A stretch of 64,000 nucleotides of DNA, from NCBI RefSeq assembly GCF_001592225.1, contig NZ_BCWN01000009.1, positions 59,687 through 123,686 on the forward strand, given 5' to 3'. Position numbers and translations under genes: made by a program. A model generated the notes under the pieces. It worked only from the letters and a program-made list of their open reading frames with translations, did no database searches and had not been told where the DNA came from. Of this stretch, positions 52,263-60,763 are shown one piece after another (position 1 is the stretch's first letter; each line of letters begins with the position of its first letter). The stretch comes from Castellaniella caeni NBRC 101664. GTDB taxonomy: Bacteria > Pseudomonadota > Gammaproteobacteria > Burkholderiales > Burkholderiaceae_B.

Positions 52263-52799
52263 TCAGTAGCCGCCCTTCTTGCCGGTGCCGGCATAGACGA
52301 AGTCGTACTTCACTTCAAAGGTCTTGAACCACGGCGCCACGCCGGTTTCCTTATCGACGTGACGGCCGAAGTGGTTGTTGTGCGCGGTCTCGGGCGAGCC
52401 GATGACGAAGGTGAGCTGGTACTTGCCCGGCCCTTCGAGCTTGACGTTGTCGCCATAGTGCGGCCCGTCGTTGGCCACCATGGGCATGAGGTCGCCCTTG
52501 AGCACCTTGTCGCTGCCCTGCTTCTGCAGCACGTACTGGATGTTGAGGTAAGGCGCCCACGCCCCTTCCGGCAGGCCGTTCTTGTTGTCCGCCGTGGCGT
52601 GGATGTCGGCCTCGAGGTGGATGTCGGATTCCTTGGCGGCGCGCATCATGCCATCGGGCTGCATCTCGACCGGCTGCAGATAGACGGCTGCCACTTCGAG
52701 CCCGTTGATTTCGTGCGGCTGACCGATGGGATATTCGGCCGCCAAGGCCGAAGACGCCAGACCCAGGCCCGCCAAGGCGAGCAGCAGCTTGTTTACCAT
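52263..52799 (-). CDS. ftrA: P19-like periplasmic iron-binding protein FtrA
   Basis: A 178-residue P19/Tp34-family protein with a signal peptide (MVNKLLLALAGLGLASSALA). Metal-ligand candidates are conserved: methionine and acidic residues in PVEMQPDGMMRAAKESDIHL and histidines in HLEADIHATADNKNG and AHNNHFGRHVD. The family captures iron (with copper in homologues) at the periplasmic face. It is the first gene of ftrABCD and lies directly downstream of a Fur-like site. Confidence 0.92.
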   Translation of the reverse strand: MVNKLLLALAGLGLASSALAAEYPIGQPHEINGLEVAAVYLQPVEMQPDGMMRAAKESDIHLEADIHATADNKNGLPEGAWAPYLNIQYVLQKQGSDKVLKGDLMPMVANDGPHYGDNVKLEGPGKYQLTFVIGSPETAHNNHFGRHVDKETGVAPWFKTFEVKYDFVYAGTGKKGGY

Positions 52800-52832
52800 G
52801 AATGATCTCCGTGATGGTGAGACGAGGGTAGG

Positions 52833-52859
52833 AAAATAATTCTGTTTAAGAATGATTCT
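52833..52859 (-). promoter_or_regulatory. Putative Fur-binding site upstream of ftrABCD
   Basis: Two similar 11-mers with inverted-repeat character lie side by side in an AT-rich patch: AAAATAATTCT (52833-52843) and the perfect palindrome AGAATGATTCT (52849-52859). They lie 34-60 bases before the ftrA start. The repeated A-T-rich hexamers fit a Fur box, which would make the operon iron-repressed. Confidence 0.6.
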
Positions 52860-52883
52860 CGTTAATTTACCATCTTACGGTGC

Positions 52884-52905
52884 AAAAAAAGGGGCTGGCC
52901 GCCCC
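52884..52905 (-). terminator. Intrinsic terminator after phaR
   Basis: Minus-strand GGGGC, loop GGCCA, GCCCC, followed by seven T residues. It begins five bases after the phaR stop and isolates the pha operon from ftrABCD. Confidence 0.85.
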
Positions 52906-52910
52906 ATTTT

Positions 52911-53480
52911 CTATTTTTTCTTTTTGGGCGCCTCGGGCTGCCCGGGGAACGGAAAGCCGGTGAACAGATTGCGCGTCTGATCCTGCATCTGATCTTGCAT
53001 CTGCACGAACAGGTTGCGGCTCTGTTCGATGTAGTTGTTCATCATGTTCTGCAGGGCGGGCGTCTGCATGTTCATCAGCTGCGCCCAGGTTTCGGGCCCG
53101 AAGTGCTGCGGATACAGGCCTTGCGATTGCTCGGCCATGCGATCCTGGATGTCCATGAGCACCTGAATGTTCTTTTCGAGAAAGGTGCCCATGACGCCCT
53201 GCATGGCGTGGCCATAGAAGCGGATGATCTGGGCCAGGGCATTGGCGGAGAACATCGGCACGCCCCCCGATTCTTCTTCAAGAATGATCTGCAGCAGGAT
53301 GCTGCGGGTGAGGTCGTCGCCGCTTTTGGCATCGACGACACGAAACACCGCGTGTTCGAGCACCAGCTGCTTGATGTCGGCCAGCGTGATGTAGGCGCTG
53401 GACCGCGTATCGTACAGCCGACGGTTCGGATATTTCTTGATGAGCCTTTCTTCGGATTGCGTTGCCGTTGTCTGTGACAT
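52911..53480 (-). CDS. phaR: Polyhydroxyalkanoate synthesis repressor PhaR
   Basis: DNA- and granule-binding repressor, 189 residues. The N-terminal PHB_acc_N domain is clear: RLIKKYPNRRLYDTRSSAYI, then ITLADIKQLVLEHAVFRVVD. LLQIILEEESGGVPMFSAN and RFYGHAMQGVMGTFLEKNIQ are the accumulation-regulator part. The C-terminus has a Met/Gln-rich stretch and ends PKKKK. It lies five bases after phaB in the same operon. In relatives it represses phasin genes until PHA granules titrate it. Confidence 0.95.
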   Translation of the reverse strand: MSQTTATQSEERLIKKYPNRRLYDTRSSAYITLADIKQLVLEHAVFRVVDAKSGDDLTRSILLQIILEEESGGVPMFSANALAQIIRFYGHAMQGVMGTFLEKNIQVLMDIQDRMAEQSQGLYPQHFGPETWAQLMNMQTPALQNMMNNYIEQSRNLFVQMQDQMQDQTRNLFTGFPFPGQPEAPKKKK

Positions 53481-53485
53481 CTGTC

Positions 53486-54223
53486 TTAACCCATATGCAG
53501 ACCGCCGTTCAGCGAGAAGTCTGCCCCCGTTGAGAACCCGGCATCATCGGATGCCAGCCAAGCGACCATCGAACCGATTTCCTCGGGCGTGCCCAAGCGT
53601 TTGACCGGAATCGTCGCGACGATCTTTTCGAGCACGTCGGGCCGGATGGCGCGCACCATATCGGTGCCAATATAACCCGGCGAGACGGTGTTGACGGTGA
53701 CCCCCCGGCCAGCCACCTCTTGTGCCAGAGCCATGGTAAAGCCATGGATGCCGGCCTTGGCCGTGGAGTAATTGGTCTGGCCGAACTGCCCTTTTTGGCC
53801 GTTGACCGAACTGATGTTGATGATGCGGCCCCACTGGCGCTCGACCATGTCGTCGATGACCTGCTTGGTGACGTTGAATAGACTATTGAGGTTGGTGTCG
53901 ATGACCGCGCGCCAGTCGTCCAGCGTCATCTTGCGAAACGTGCCGTCGCGCGTGATGCCGGCGTTGTTCACCAGGACATCGACAGGGCCGAACTGCTCTT
54001 TGACCTTGACGAAGGCCTGCACCGTGGAGTCCCAGTCGGAGACGTTGCCCACCGAGGCATTGAACTTGTAGCCCAGGGCTGCCTGTTCGTTGAGCCACTT
54101 TTCGTAGTCGCGGCTGGGGCCGCAGCCGGCCACCACGTTGAAGCCTTCTTTGGCCAGGCGCTGGCAAATCGAGGTGCCGATGCCGCCCATACCGCCGGTC
54201 ACATATGCCAGTTTTCCACTCAT
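53486..54223 (-). CDS. phaB: Acetoacetyl-CoA reductase
   Basis: NADPH-dependent short-chain dehydrogenase, 245 residues, reducing acetoacetyl-CoA to (R)-3-hydroxybutyryl-CoA. The cofactor motif is VTGGMGGIGTSICQRLA; the active site is NISSVNGQKGQFGQTNYSTA with Ser, Tyr and Lys in the usual spacing (S...YSTAK). The ATG at 54223 has AGGAGAA seven bases upstream and follows the phaC stop by 11 bp. Very similar in pattern to Cupriavidus PhaB. Confidence 0.96.
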   Translation of the reverse strand: MSGKLAYVTGGMGGIGTSICQRLAKEGFNVVAGCGPSRDYEKWLNEQAALGYKFNASVGNVSDWDSTVQAFVKVKEQFGPVDVLVNNAGITRDGTFRKMTLDDWRAVIDTNLNSLFNVTKQVIDDMVERQWGRIINISSVNGQKGQFGQTNYSTAKAGIHGFTMALAQEVAGRGVTVNTVSPGYIGTDMVRAIRPDVLEKIVATIPVKRLGTPEEIGSMVAWLASDDAGFSTGADFSLNGGLHMG

Positions 54224-54234
54224 AGGGTTCTCCT

Positions 54235-55854
54235 TCAGTCTGCTTTCACTTTGACATAGCGCCCGGGAGCGGGCTCTAAGACGGGATACCGCCGATTGCC
54301 CAGGGCCTTGGGCGCCTTGCGCAGCGGGCCTGCCTGCGCGGCCAGCCAGGCGAGCCAGTCGGGCCACCAGCTGCCACGGGTGTGCCGGGCGCCATCGAGC
54401 CAGCTGTCGGGATCGCTGGGCAGGTGGGCGTCGTCGCCCGCCCAATACCCCCGACGGCCTTTTTCGGGCGGGTTGATGACCCCCGCGATGTGGCCGGATT
54501 CGCCCAGCACGAAACGCAGGGGCCCGCGCAACAGCAAGGTGGAGGCATACGCCGAGCCCCAGGGCACGATGTGGTCGTCGCGGGACGCGTACAGGTAGAC
54601 AGGCATGTCGAGCGTGCGCAGATCGACCACCTGGCCGCAGACCCGCAGCTGCCCGGTCTTGAGGCGGTTTTCGAGATACGTATTGCGAAAATACCAGGCG
54701 AAGAACGGCCCGGGCAGGTTGGTGCCGTCGGCGTTCCAGGCCAGCAGGTCGAAGGCCCGCGGGGTCTGGCCCATGAGGTAGTTGGCGCCGACGTAGTTCC
54801 AGACCAGCTCGGCGGGACGCAGGAACGAAAACGTAGTGGAGAGTTCTCGGGCGGTGAGCAGCCCGCCCTGGCCCAGCTGCTGGTCGCGGGTGCAAGCATG
54901 CCATTCATCGACGAAGACGTCGAGGATGCCGGTGTCGCGAAAATCGAGAAAGGTGGTGAGCAGGGTGAGCGCCGCCACGGGGTCTTGCCCGCGCGCCCGG
55001 GCCACCGCCAGCGCCGTGGACAGCAGGGTGCCGCCCACGCAAAAACCCAGGGCATTGACCTGCGGCTGGCCGCTGAGGTCGCTGGCCACCCGCAGGGCGC
55101 GCAGCACGCCGTCTTCGATGTAGTCGTCCCAGGTGCGCGTGTCAATGGCGTCGCCGTCGTCGGCGCGCGGGTTGCGCCAGGAGATCATGAAGACGTCGAA
55201 GCCTGCCCGCACCGCATGCAGCACCAGCGAATTGGCCGGCTGCAGGTCGAGGATGTAGTACTTGTTGATGCACGGCGGCACCATCAGCAAGGGGCGCTGG
55301 TGCACCTGCGCCGTTTGCGGCTGGTAGCGCAACACCTGCATGAGCTCGTTTTCGAACACCACGGCACCCGGTGTGACAGCCAGGTTCTGCCCCGGGGCGA
55401 AGGCGGACTCGTCGGTCTGCGTGATGCGGCCGCGCTGCAGGTCGGCCATCATGTTGCCCAGGCCACGCAGCAGCGACTGCCCCCCGCTGTCGATCATGGC
55501 CTTGAGCGCATCGGGGTTGCTGGCCAGGAAGTTGGACGGCGCGGCGGCCTCGACCCACTGCATGACCGAGAACTGCAGGCGCTCGCGCGCGGCGGGATCG
55601 ACATCGACCGCCTGCGCCAGCTGCTGCAGGGTTTGCGCCAGGATGAGATAGGCATGAGCCGAGAACAGGGCCTGCGGCGAGGACGACCAGGCGTCGGAAG
55701 CAAAGCGGCGGTCGGCCAGGGGTGCCAGCTGCCCGCTCTGGCTTTGTTCGAGCAGGGCCTGCCAGGCCAGAAGGAAGCGGGACTGGATCTCGGCCAGGCG
55801 CTCGGATGCAATGCAGGACACCACATCGTGCCGGGATGAATTGGTATCGCCCAC
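54235..55854 (-). CDS. phaC: Poly(3-hydroxyalkanoate) synthase, class I
   Basis: Polymerises 3-hydroxyacyl-CoA into granules; 539 residues. The lipase-like box with catalytic cysteine is GFCVGGTLLSTALA, and the catalytic histidine is in ESGHIAGVINPPEKG. Other family marks are MVPPCINKYYILDLQPANSL, RNPRADDGDAIDTRTWDDYI and NYLMGQTPRAFDLLAWNAD. The GTG at 55854 follows AAGGAGGGGG closely and is favoured over the TTG at 55872. It heads phaC-phaB-phaR; no phaA thiolase is nearby. Confidence 0.95.
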   Translation of the reverse strand: MGDTNSSRHDVVSCIASERLAEIQSRFLLAWQALLEQSQSGQLAPLADRRFASDAWSSSPQALFSAHAYLILAQTLQQLAQAVDVDPAARERLQFSVMQWVEAAAPSNFLASNPDALKAMIDSGGQSLLRGLGNMMADLQRGRITQTDESAFAPGQNLAVTPGAVVFENELMQVLRYQPQTAQVHQRPLLMVPPCINKYYILDLQPANSLVLHAVRAGFDVFMISWRNPRADDGDAIDTRTWDDYIEDGVLRALRVASDLSGQPQVNALGFCVGGTLLSTALAVARARGQDPVAALTLLTTFLDFRDTGILDVFVDEWHACTRDQQLGQGGLLTARELSTTFSFLRPAELVWNYVGANYLMGQTPRAFDLLAWNADGTNLPGPFFAWYFRNTYLENRLKTGQLRVCGQVVDLRTLDMPVYLYASRDDHIVPWGSAYASTLLLRGPLRFVLGESGHIAGVINPPEKGRRGYWAGDDAHLPSDPDSWLDGARHTRGSWWPDWLAWLAAQAGPLRKAPKALGNRRYPVLEPAPGRYVKVKAD

Positions 55855-55905
55855 TGCCCCCTCCTTTGGCAAGCCTCGTTCGGACTTGCCGCTTCAGTAC
55901 ATTTC

Positions 55906-55933
55906 ATTCTGACATGATGGCTTGCCACGTCAA
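55906..55933 (-). promoter_or_regulatory. Candidate promoter for phaCBR
   Basis: Minus strand: TTGACG (55928-55933), 16 bp, CAGAAT (55906-55911). The -35 is close to consensus and the -10 moderate. The start would fall about 45 bp before the GTG of phaC. This is the best pair seen in the 150-bp gap upstream of the operon. Confidence 0.4.
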
Positions 55934-56010
55934 TCAGGATAAGCCGCTAGTGGATCGGTCGATACACTGAATAAATCAATGCGCATCTCTGACTGAGCTG
56001 GTTTGCATCA

Positions 56011-56772
56011 TCATACCAGCCAGGCCACGCTTGCCTGACGCCCCGTGCGTACCTGTCGCCGGTACGAAAAATATCGGTCTGCCCGGGTATACGTGCACTC
56101 GCCGCTGGCCTCGACCCGCCCCACGCCCGCGCGCGCCAGGCGCCAGGCCGCCAAGCCCGGCAGGTCGGCCAGCCAATGTCCCGGCCGGGTGCCCGGCACG
56201 AAACAATCGGCCAGCGGCGCCTGCCGCACGAAGGCGGCGCGCACCTCGTCCCCCACCTCGAAGGCGGTGGGGCCGATGCCCGGCCCGATCCAGGCGCGCC
56301 AGCCCCGGGCGTGCGGCGTCTGACGGCGCATGGCCCGCAGGGTGTTTTCGAGCACGCCCGCCAGCAGCCCCCGCCAGCCCGCGTGCGCAGCCCCCAGCAC
56401 CGTGCCCGCGTCGTCGGCGAGAATCACCGGCAGGCAGTCCGCCGTCATGATGGCCAGGGGGCGGCCGCGCTGCGTGGTGACCGCGGCATCGGCGCAGGGC
56501 GCCGCCGCGACCGGCAGCGCCGCTTCGTACACGGCCGTGCCGTGCACCTGGTCGAGCCACAGGGGCTCCGCCGGCAGGCCCGCGCTCAGGCGCGCCCGGT
56601 TGCGGGCGACCGCCTCCGGGTCGTCGTCCACGTGCAGGCCCAGGTTGAGGCTGTCCCAGGGGGCGGCACTGACGCCGCCGGCGCGCCAGGTACAGAAATA
56701 GCGCACGCCCGTCCAGGGTTCGCCGGAGACGCCGCAAACGCCGTTGTCCCATTGCCAGACGCGTGTCGTCAT
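56011..56772 (-). CDS. pgeF: Laccase-domain protein, peptidoglycan editing factor PgeF (YfiH) family
   Basis: A 253-residue protein of the YfiH/PgeF family, described as purine nucleoside phosphorylase or polyphenol oxidase in some members and as a peptidoglycan editing factor in E. coli. The metal-site residues are present: His in LDQVHGTAVYEA, Cys in IMTADCLPVILAD and His in GAAHAGWRGLLAGV. The start at 56772 overlaps the rluD stop in ATGA; rluD-yfiH pairing is common. A second open frame on the same strand covering this region is out of phase and not coding. Confidence 0.93.
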   Translation of the reverse strand: MTTRVWQWDNGVCGVSGEPWTGVRYFCTWRAGGVSAAPWDSLNLGLHVDDDPEAVARNRARLSAGLPAEPLWLDQVHGTAVYEAALPVAAAPCADAAVTTQRGRPLAIMTADCLPVILADDAGTVLGAAHAGWRGLLAGVLENTLRAMRRQTPHARGWRAWIGPGIGPTAFEVGDEVRAAFVRQAPLADCFVPGTRPGHWLADLPGLAAWRLARAGVGRVEASGECTYTRADRYFSYRRQVRTGRQASVAWLV

Positions 56773-57734
56773 GCCGCCGCCTCCCAGTGAATGCGCGCCC
56801 GCACCGCCTGGAAATCTTCTGGCAGCGGAGCCGAGAACGCGGGCCAGGCGCCGCTGTCCGGATCTTGAAAACTCAAGGCCCGGGCATGCAGCATCTGGCG
56901 CTGCGCCCCCGCCAGCGCGCGCCCGCCGTACAGCGTATCGCCCAGCAAGGGGTGGCGCAGCAGCGCCATGTGGACACGAATCTGGTGCGTGCGCCCGGTC
57001 TCGAGGCGGCAGACGACCTCGGACACGCGCGCCGTCTCGTACTGCCCCAGCGCCTGGGCCACGTAATGCGTGACGGCGGGCTTGGGCGCAATGGGGCGCT
57101 CGGCGCTCATGCGTACCGGCACCCGGCTGTCGCGCCCGATCGGGGCATCGACGGTGCCCTCGCCCGCCAGCGCGCCATGCACCAGGGCGCAGTACTCGCG
57201 CTTCACGGTGCGCGCCTGCAGCTGGCGCACCAGGTGCGTCTGGGCGACCTCGGTGCGCGCCACGACCAGCAGGCCGGAGGTGTCTTTGTCGAGCCGGTGG
57301 ACGATGCCCGCGCGCGCCACGTGCAAGAGTTCGGGGTAGCGGTACAACAGGCCGTTGAGCAGGGTGCCGTGCCAGTTGCCCGCCCCCGGGTGGGTGACCA
57401 GGCCCGCCGGCTTGTTGACGACGATCCAGGAGAGGCTGTCGGCCACCACCTCGAATTCGACTGGCTCGGGCACGAAGGCCAGGTCTTCGGGTGCCTGCTG
57501 GGGCCACACCTGGATGCGGGCCCCCGGCCCCACCTGGCTGCGTACTTTGCCAACGCGTCCATCGACCCGCACGTGGCCTGCCTCGATCCAGCCCTGCAGG
57601 CGGCTGCGCGAATGCTGCGGCAACAGCCGCGCCAGCACTTTGTCGAGGCGCTCCGGCAAGGCATCCAAGGGCAGCTCGAACTGTTCAGGCGCGTCGGGCT
57701 GGACGTCCTCGGTGGCAATCTCTGTGTCAGGCAT
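56769..57734 (-). CDS. rluD: 23S rRNA pseudouridine synthase RluD
   Basis: Modifies helix 69 of 23S rRNA (positions 1911/1915/1917). The protein has 321 residues. An N-terminal S4 domain is seen as RLDKVLARLLPQHSRSRLQG, the catalytic aspartate is in GIVHRLDKDTSGLLVVARTE, and LETGRTHQIRVHMALLRHPL is diagnostic. The leader of about 20 residues is acidic. The gene is divergent from bamD, as in many proteobacteria, with 55 bp between start codons. Confidence 0.96.
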   Translation of the reverse strand: MPDTEIATEDVQPDAPEQFELPLDALPERLDKVLARLLPQHSRSRLQGWIEAGHVRVDGRVGKVRSQVGPGARIQVWPQQAPEDLAFVPEPVEFEVVADSLSWIVVNKPAGLVTHPGAGNWHGTLLNGLLYRYPELLHVARAGIVHRLDKDTSGLLVVARTEVAQTHLVRQLQARTVKREYCALVHGALAGEGTVDAPIGRDSRVPVRMSAERPIAPKPAVTHYVAQALGQYETARVSEVVCRLETGRTHQIRVHMALLRHPLLGDTLYGGRALAGAQRQMLHARALSFQDPDSGAWPAFSAPLPEDFQAVRARIHWEAAA

Positions 57735-57752
57735 GGCGACAAATCATATAAT
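57724..57752 (+). promoter_or_regulatory. Candidate promoter of bamD
   Basis: GTGTCA (57724-57729), 17 bp, and a perfect TATAAT (57747-57752). The -35 element lies within the first codons of the divergent rluD gene. The start would be about 30 bp before the bamD GTG. Confidence 0.6.
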
Positions 57753-57789
57753 CTGCCGACAATGCTAACACCTTGATCAAGGATGCCCC

Positions 57790-58629
57790 GTGGCCGTGCA
57801 TGCACCCGCTTTCATGAAGTCCCTGCCTTCCACCGCCCGTCTGGCGCTGGCGGGCCTTTGCCTGGCCCTGGTGGCGGGCTGCAGCTCCACCTCGGGCAAC
57901 GTCGATCCCACGGCGGGCTGGAGCGCCGAGCGGCTTTACAGCCAGGCCAAGTCCGACATCAGCTCGGGCAGCTGGTCGGAAGCCCGCAAGAACCTCGAAG
58001 CGCTCGAAGCGCGCTACCCCTTTGGCATCTACGCCCAGCAGTCGCTCATCGACCAGGCCTACGTCAACTGGAAGGACGAAGAGCCCGAGCAAGCCAAGGC
58101 CGCCATCGACCGCTTCATGCAGCAGTACCCCAACCACCCGGGCACCGACTACATGCTCTACCTGAAGGGCATGATCACCTTCACGCCGCCCAGCGCCGTG
58201 CTGTCGAACATCACCCGGCAAGACCCCAGCGAGCGCGACCCCAAAGGCCTGCGCGAATCGTACGAGGCCTTCAACGAACTCATCAAGCGCTACCCCGACA
58301 GCCGCTACGCGCCCGACGCGCGCAAGCGCGTGGCCTGGCTGGTGAACACCATCGCCGAAAACGAGGTGCACATCGCCCAGTACTACTATGAACGCGGGGC
58401 CTACGTGGCGGCAGCCAACCGGGCCCAAACCGTGGTTACTGATTTCCAGGGCGCGCCCGTCGTCGAAAAGGCGCTCTACCTGATGATGCTCAGCTACCAG
58501 AAGCTCGACCTGCCCAACCTGGCCGAAGACGCCAAGCGCGTGCTGGACAAGAACTTCCCCGACAGCAAGTATTACAAGCAAGGCCTCAAGGGCGAAGTCA
58601 ACAACTGGAACCCCGTCAACTGGCTGTAA
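57790..58629 (+). CDS. bamD: Outer membrane assembly lipoprotein BamD
   Basis: Essential lipoprotein of the BAM complex, 279 residues. The signal and lipobox are LALAGLCLALVAGCSSTSGN, with Cys lipidated. TPR repeats follow (LYSQAKSDISSGSWSEARKN, then ALEARYPFGIYAQQSLIDQA and AAIDRFMQQYPNHPGTDYML). The C-terminus is GLKGEVNNWNPVNWL. The GTG at 57790 has AAGGA six bases upstream; ATG at 57814 would give a tighter signal peptide but has no ribosome site. Confidence 0.95.
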   Translation: MAVHAPAFMKSLPSTARLALAGLCLALVAGCSSTSGNVDPTAGWSAERLYSQAKSDISSGSWSEARKNLEALEARYPFGIYAQQSLIDQAYVNWKDEEPEQAKAAIDRFMQQYPNHPGTDYMLYLKGMITFTPPSAVLSNITRQDPSERDPKGLRESYEAFNELIKRYPDSRYAPDARKRVAWLVNTIAENEVHIAQYYYERGAYVAAANRAQTVVTDFQGAPVVEKALYLMMLSYQKLDLPNLAEDAKRVLDKNFPDSKYYKQGLKGEVNNWNPVNWL

Positions 58630-60619
58630 GGCCCGGCAGCACCCCGCCCCCCGCCTGCACCGGCGGGCTGGCGAGAAAATCCAACGCCACCGCGGCGTCC
58701 CGTGTGCGCGCAAAGGGTGGCAGGCCCTGCCACAGCAGGCGCCCATAAGGCTTGTCCACCAGGCGGCCATCGCCCACCATCAACACCCCCCAGTCTTGCT
58801 CTGAACGAATCAGGCGTCCGGCCCCCTGCTTGAGCAGCAGGGCCGCCTGGGGCAGCTGGTATTCCATGAACGGATTGCCGCCCTCGGCGCGGCAGACGTT
58901 CAGCCGCGCCTCGAGCACGGGGTCGTCGGGCGGGGCGAAGGGCAGCTTGTCGATGGCCACCAGCGTAAGCGCGTCGCCGGGCACATCGATGCCTTCCCAG
59001 AAGCTGGTGCTGCCCACCAGGATGGCATTGCCCGCGGCGCGGAAGCGCTCGAGCAGCACGCCGCGGCTGGCCTCGCCCTGGCGCATGACGGGCCGGTCGG
59101 ATGCCAGCAGGCCGCGCAGCAGCTGATCGGCCACCCGATCCACGGCGCGCAAGGTGGTGCACAGCACCAGCACCCCGCCAGCGCAGGCGTCCACCAGGGG
59201 CAGCAGCGCCCGCGCAAAGGCGTCGGTGAAGCCTGGGTCGCTGGGCCAGGGCAGCGTGCGCGGCACGTACAGCAGGCCCTGCGCGGGATAGTCGAAGGGC
59301 GACGCCCAGCTCTCGGTGCGCGCGCTCTGCAGCCCCAGCTGGTGCTGGAAATGGCTGAAATTGCCGCGCACCGACAAGGTGGCCGACGTCAGTACCCAGG
59401 CTTGTTCGGGGCGCCGGAACCCCGAGAAAATGCGGGCCACGGACAGCGGCGCGCGCATCAGCCGCACCGAATGCAGGCCATGCTCGATCCAGCGCACGGC
59501 GGCCTCGTCCGCCGGTTCGGGCACGCCGCGCGCGGGCTGCGCCCACTGCGACAGGCGCGCGCGCAGCGTGCGGCCCGTGCGCATGGCGGCTGCGAGGTCG
59601 GGGTGGCGTTCTTCCTGCGTGGCCAGCGACTCGGTGAGCACATCGAGCGCCTGCGCCAGGCGGTCAAGGGCCTGATCGAAGGCCTCGGGCTCGGGGATCT
59701 GATCGAAGGGCGCCCGCCCGCCGGGCATCTGCCCCACGGGGGCGCTCACCAGGCGAAACTCGCGCGTGGCGGATTCGAGCGCCTGGCACAGCTCGCTCCA
59801 GCGCACGACCTCGCGGGCATGCGCCAGACCCGCCGCCTCGGCGCTGCGCGCAAGATCGAGCAGCTGGTGCAGGGAAACGCTCTGCCCCAGAAAACGCGTG
59901 GCCGTGTCGGGCAGCTGGTGCGCCTCGTCGAACACCACCAGCCCGGTCTCGGGCAGCAGGTCGGGGATGCCTTCTTCGCGCAGGGCGAGGTCGGCCATGA
60001 ACAAGGCGTGATTCACCACCACGACGTCGGCCTCCTGGGCCTGGCGCCGGGCCTTGAGCAGGAAGCAGTCTTTGACGAAGGGGCATTCCTGCCCCAGGCA
60101 GTTTTCGCGCGTGGAGGTTACGCGGTTCCAGATGTCCGCCGTTTCGGGCACGGCGGGCAGCTCGGCCTTGTCGCCCGTATTGCTCACCTGGGTGAACTGC
60201 CGGATCTGGCGCAGCTGCACGGCCTCGTCGCGCGACTTCAGACCGCGCTCGTCTTGTTCGAGGCGTTCGAGGTGGTAGTGACAGACGTAGTTGCTGCGCC
60301 CCTTGAGCAGGGCCACGCGCACTGGCAAGGCCAGCGCCTCGCGCAGGCGCGGGATGTCGCGGTGAAAGAGCTGATCCTGCAGGGTGCGGGTGCCGGTGGA
60401 TACCAGCACCTTCTCGCCGGACAGGAAGGCGGGCACCAGGTACGCCCAGGTCTTGCCCGTGCCGGTGCCGGCTTCGGCCACCAGCACCCCACGGGCCTCC
60501 AGGGTTTCCTGGATGGCGCTGGAGAGCGCCTGCTGGGCTTCCCGCGGGGCATAGCCCGGCAGGTGTTGCGCCAGCTGGCCTTCCGGGCCGAAAAGAGCGT
60601 GCAAGTCGTCGATCAGCAT
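58616..60619 (-). CDS. DinG/YoaA-type ATP-dependent DNA helicase
   Basis: SF2 XPD-like 5'-3' helicase, 667 residues. Walker A is AEAGTGTGKTWAYLVP and the DEAH box is LVVFDEAHQLPDTATRF. The four cysteines of an iron-sulphur cluster are seen in NYVCHYHLERL and ENCLGQECPFVKDCFLLKAR, which favours an active XPD-family enzyme. C-terminal motifs are LTSATLSVRGNF, GSTSFWEGIDVPGDALTLVA and LLLKQGAGRLIRSEQDWGVL. The start at 60619 (MLIDDLHALFGPEGQLAQ) is chosen by family length. Its 3' end overlaps bamD by 14 bp. Confidence 0.93.
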   Translation of the reverse strand: MLIDDLHALFGPEGQLAQHLPGYAPREAQQALSSAIQETLEARGVLVAEAGTGTGKTWAYLVPAFLSGEKVLVSTGTRTLQDQLFHRDIPRLREALALPVRVALLKGRSNYVCHYHLERLEQDERGLKSRDEAVQLRQIRQFTQVSNTGDKAELPAVPETADIWNRVTSTRENCLGQECPFVKDCFLLKARRQAQEADVVVVNHALFMADLALREEGIPDLLPETGLVVFDEAHQLPDTATRFLGQSVSLHQLLDLARSAEAAGLAHAREVVRWSELCQALESATREFRLVSAPVGQMPGGRAPFDQIPEPEAFDQALDRLAQALDVLTESLATQEERHPDLAAAMRTGRTLRARLSQWAQPARGVPEPADEAAVRWIEHGLHSVRLMRAPLSVARIFSGFRRPEQAWVLTSATLSVRGNFSHFQHQLGLQSARTESWASPFDYPAQGLLYVPRTLPWPSDPGFTDAFARALLPLVDACAGGVLVLCTTLRAVDRVADQLLRGLLASDRPVMRQGEASRGVLLERFRAAGNAILVGSTSFWEGIDVPGDALTLVAIDKLPFAPPDDPVLEARLNVCRAEGGNPFMEYQLPQAALLLKQGAGRLIRSEQDWGVLMVGDGRLVDKPYGRLLWQGLPPFARTRDAAVALDFLASPPVQAGGGVLPGLTAS

Positions 60620-60763
60620 GGACGGAAAAATCGGGAATCTCGAGAAAGCAAACCAGGATGATACGCGGGTGGCGGTGGCGCGCGCGGCGCGCGGGACGCT
60701 TTTATCCTCGCGGCGGGCTATGGCACAATGCGCCGCTTGAACCTGGTATTTTAGGACGGCTTC

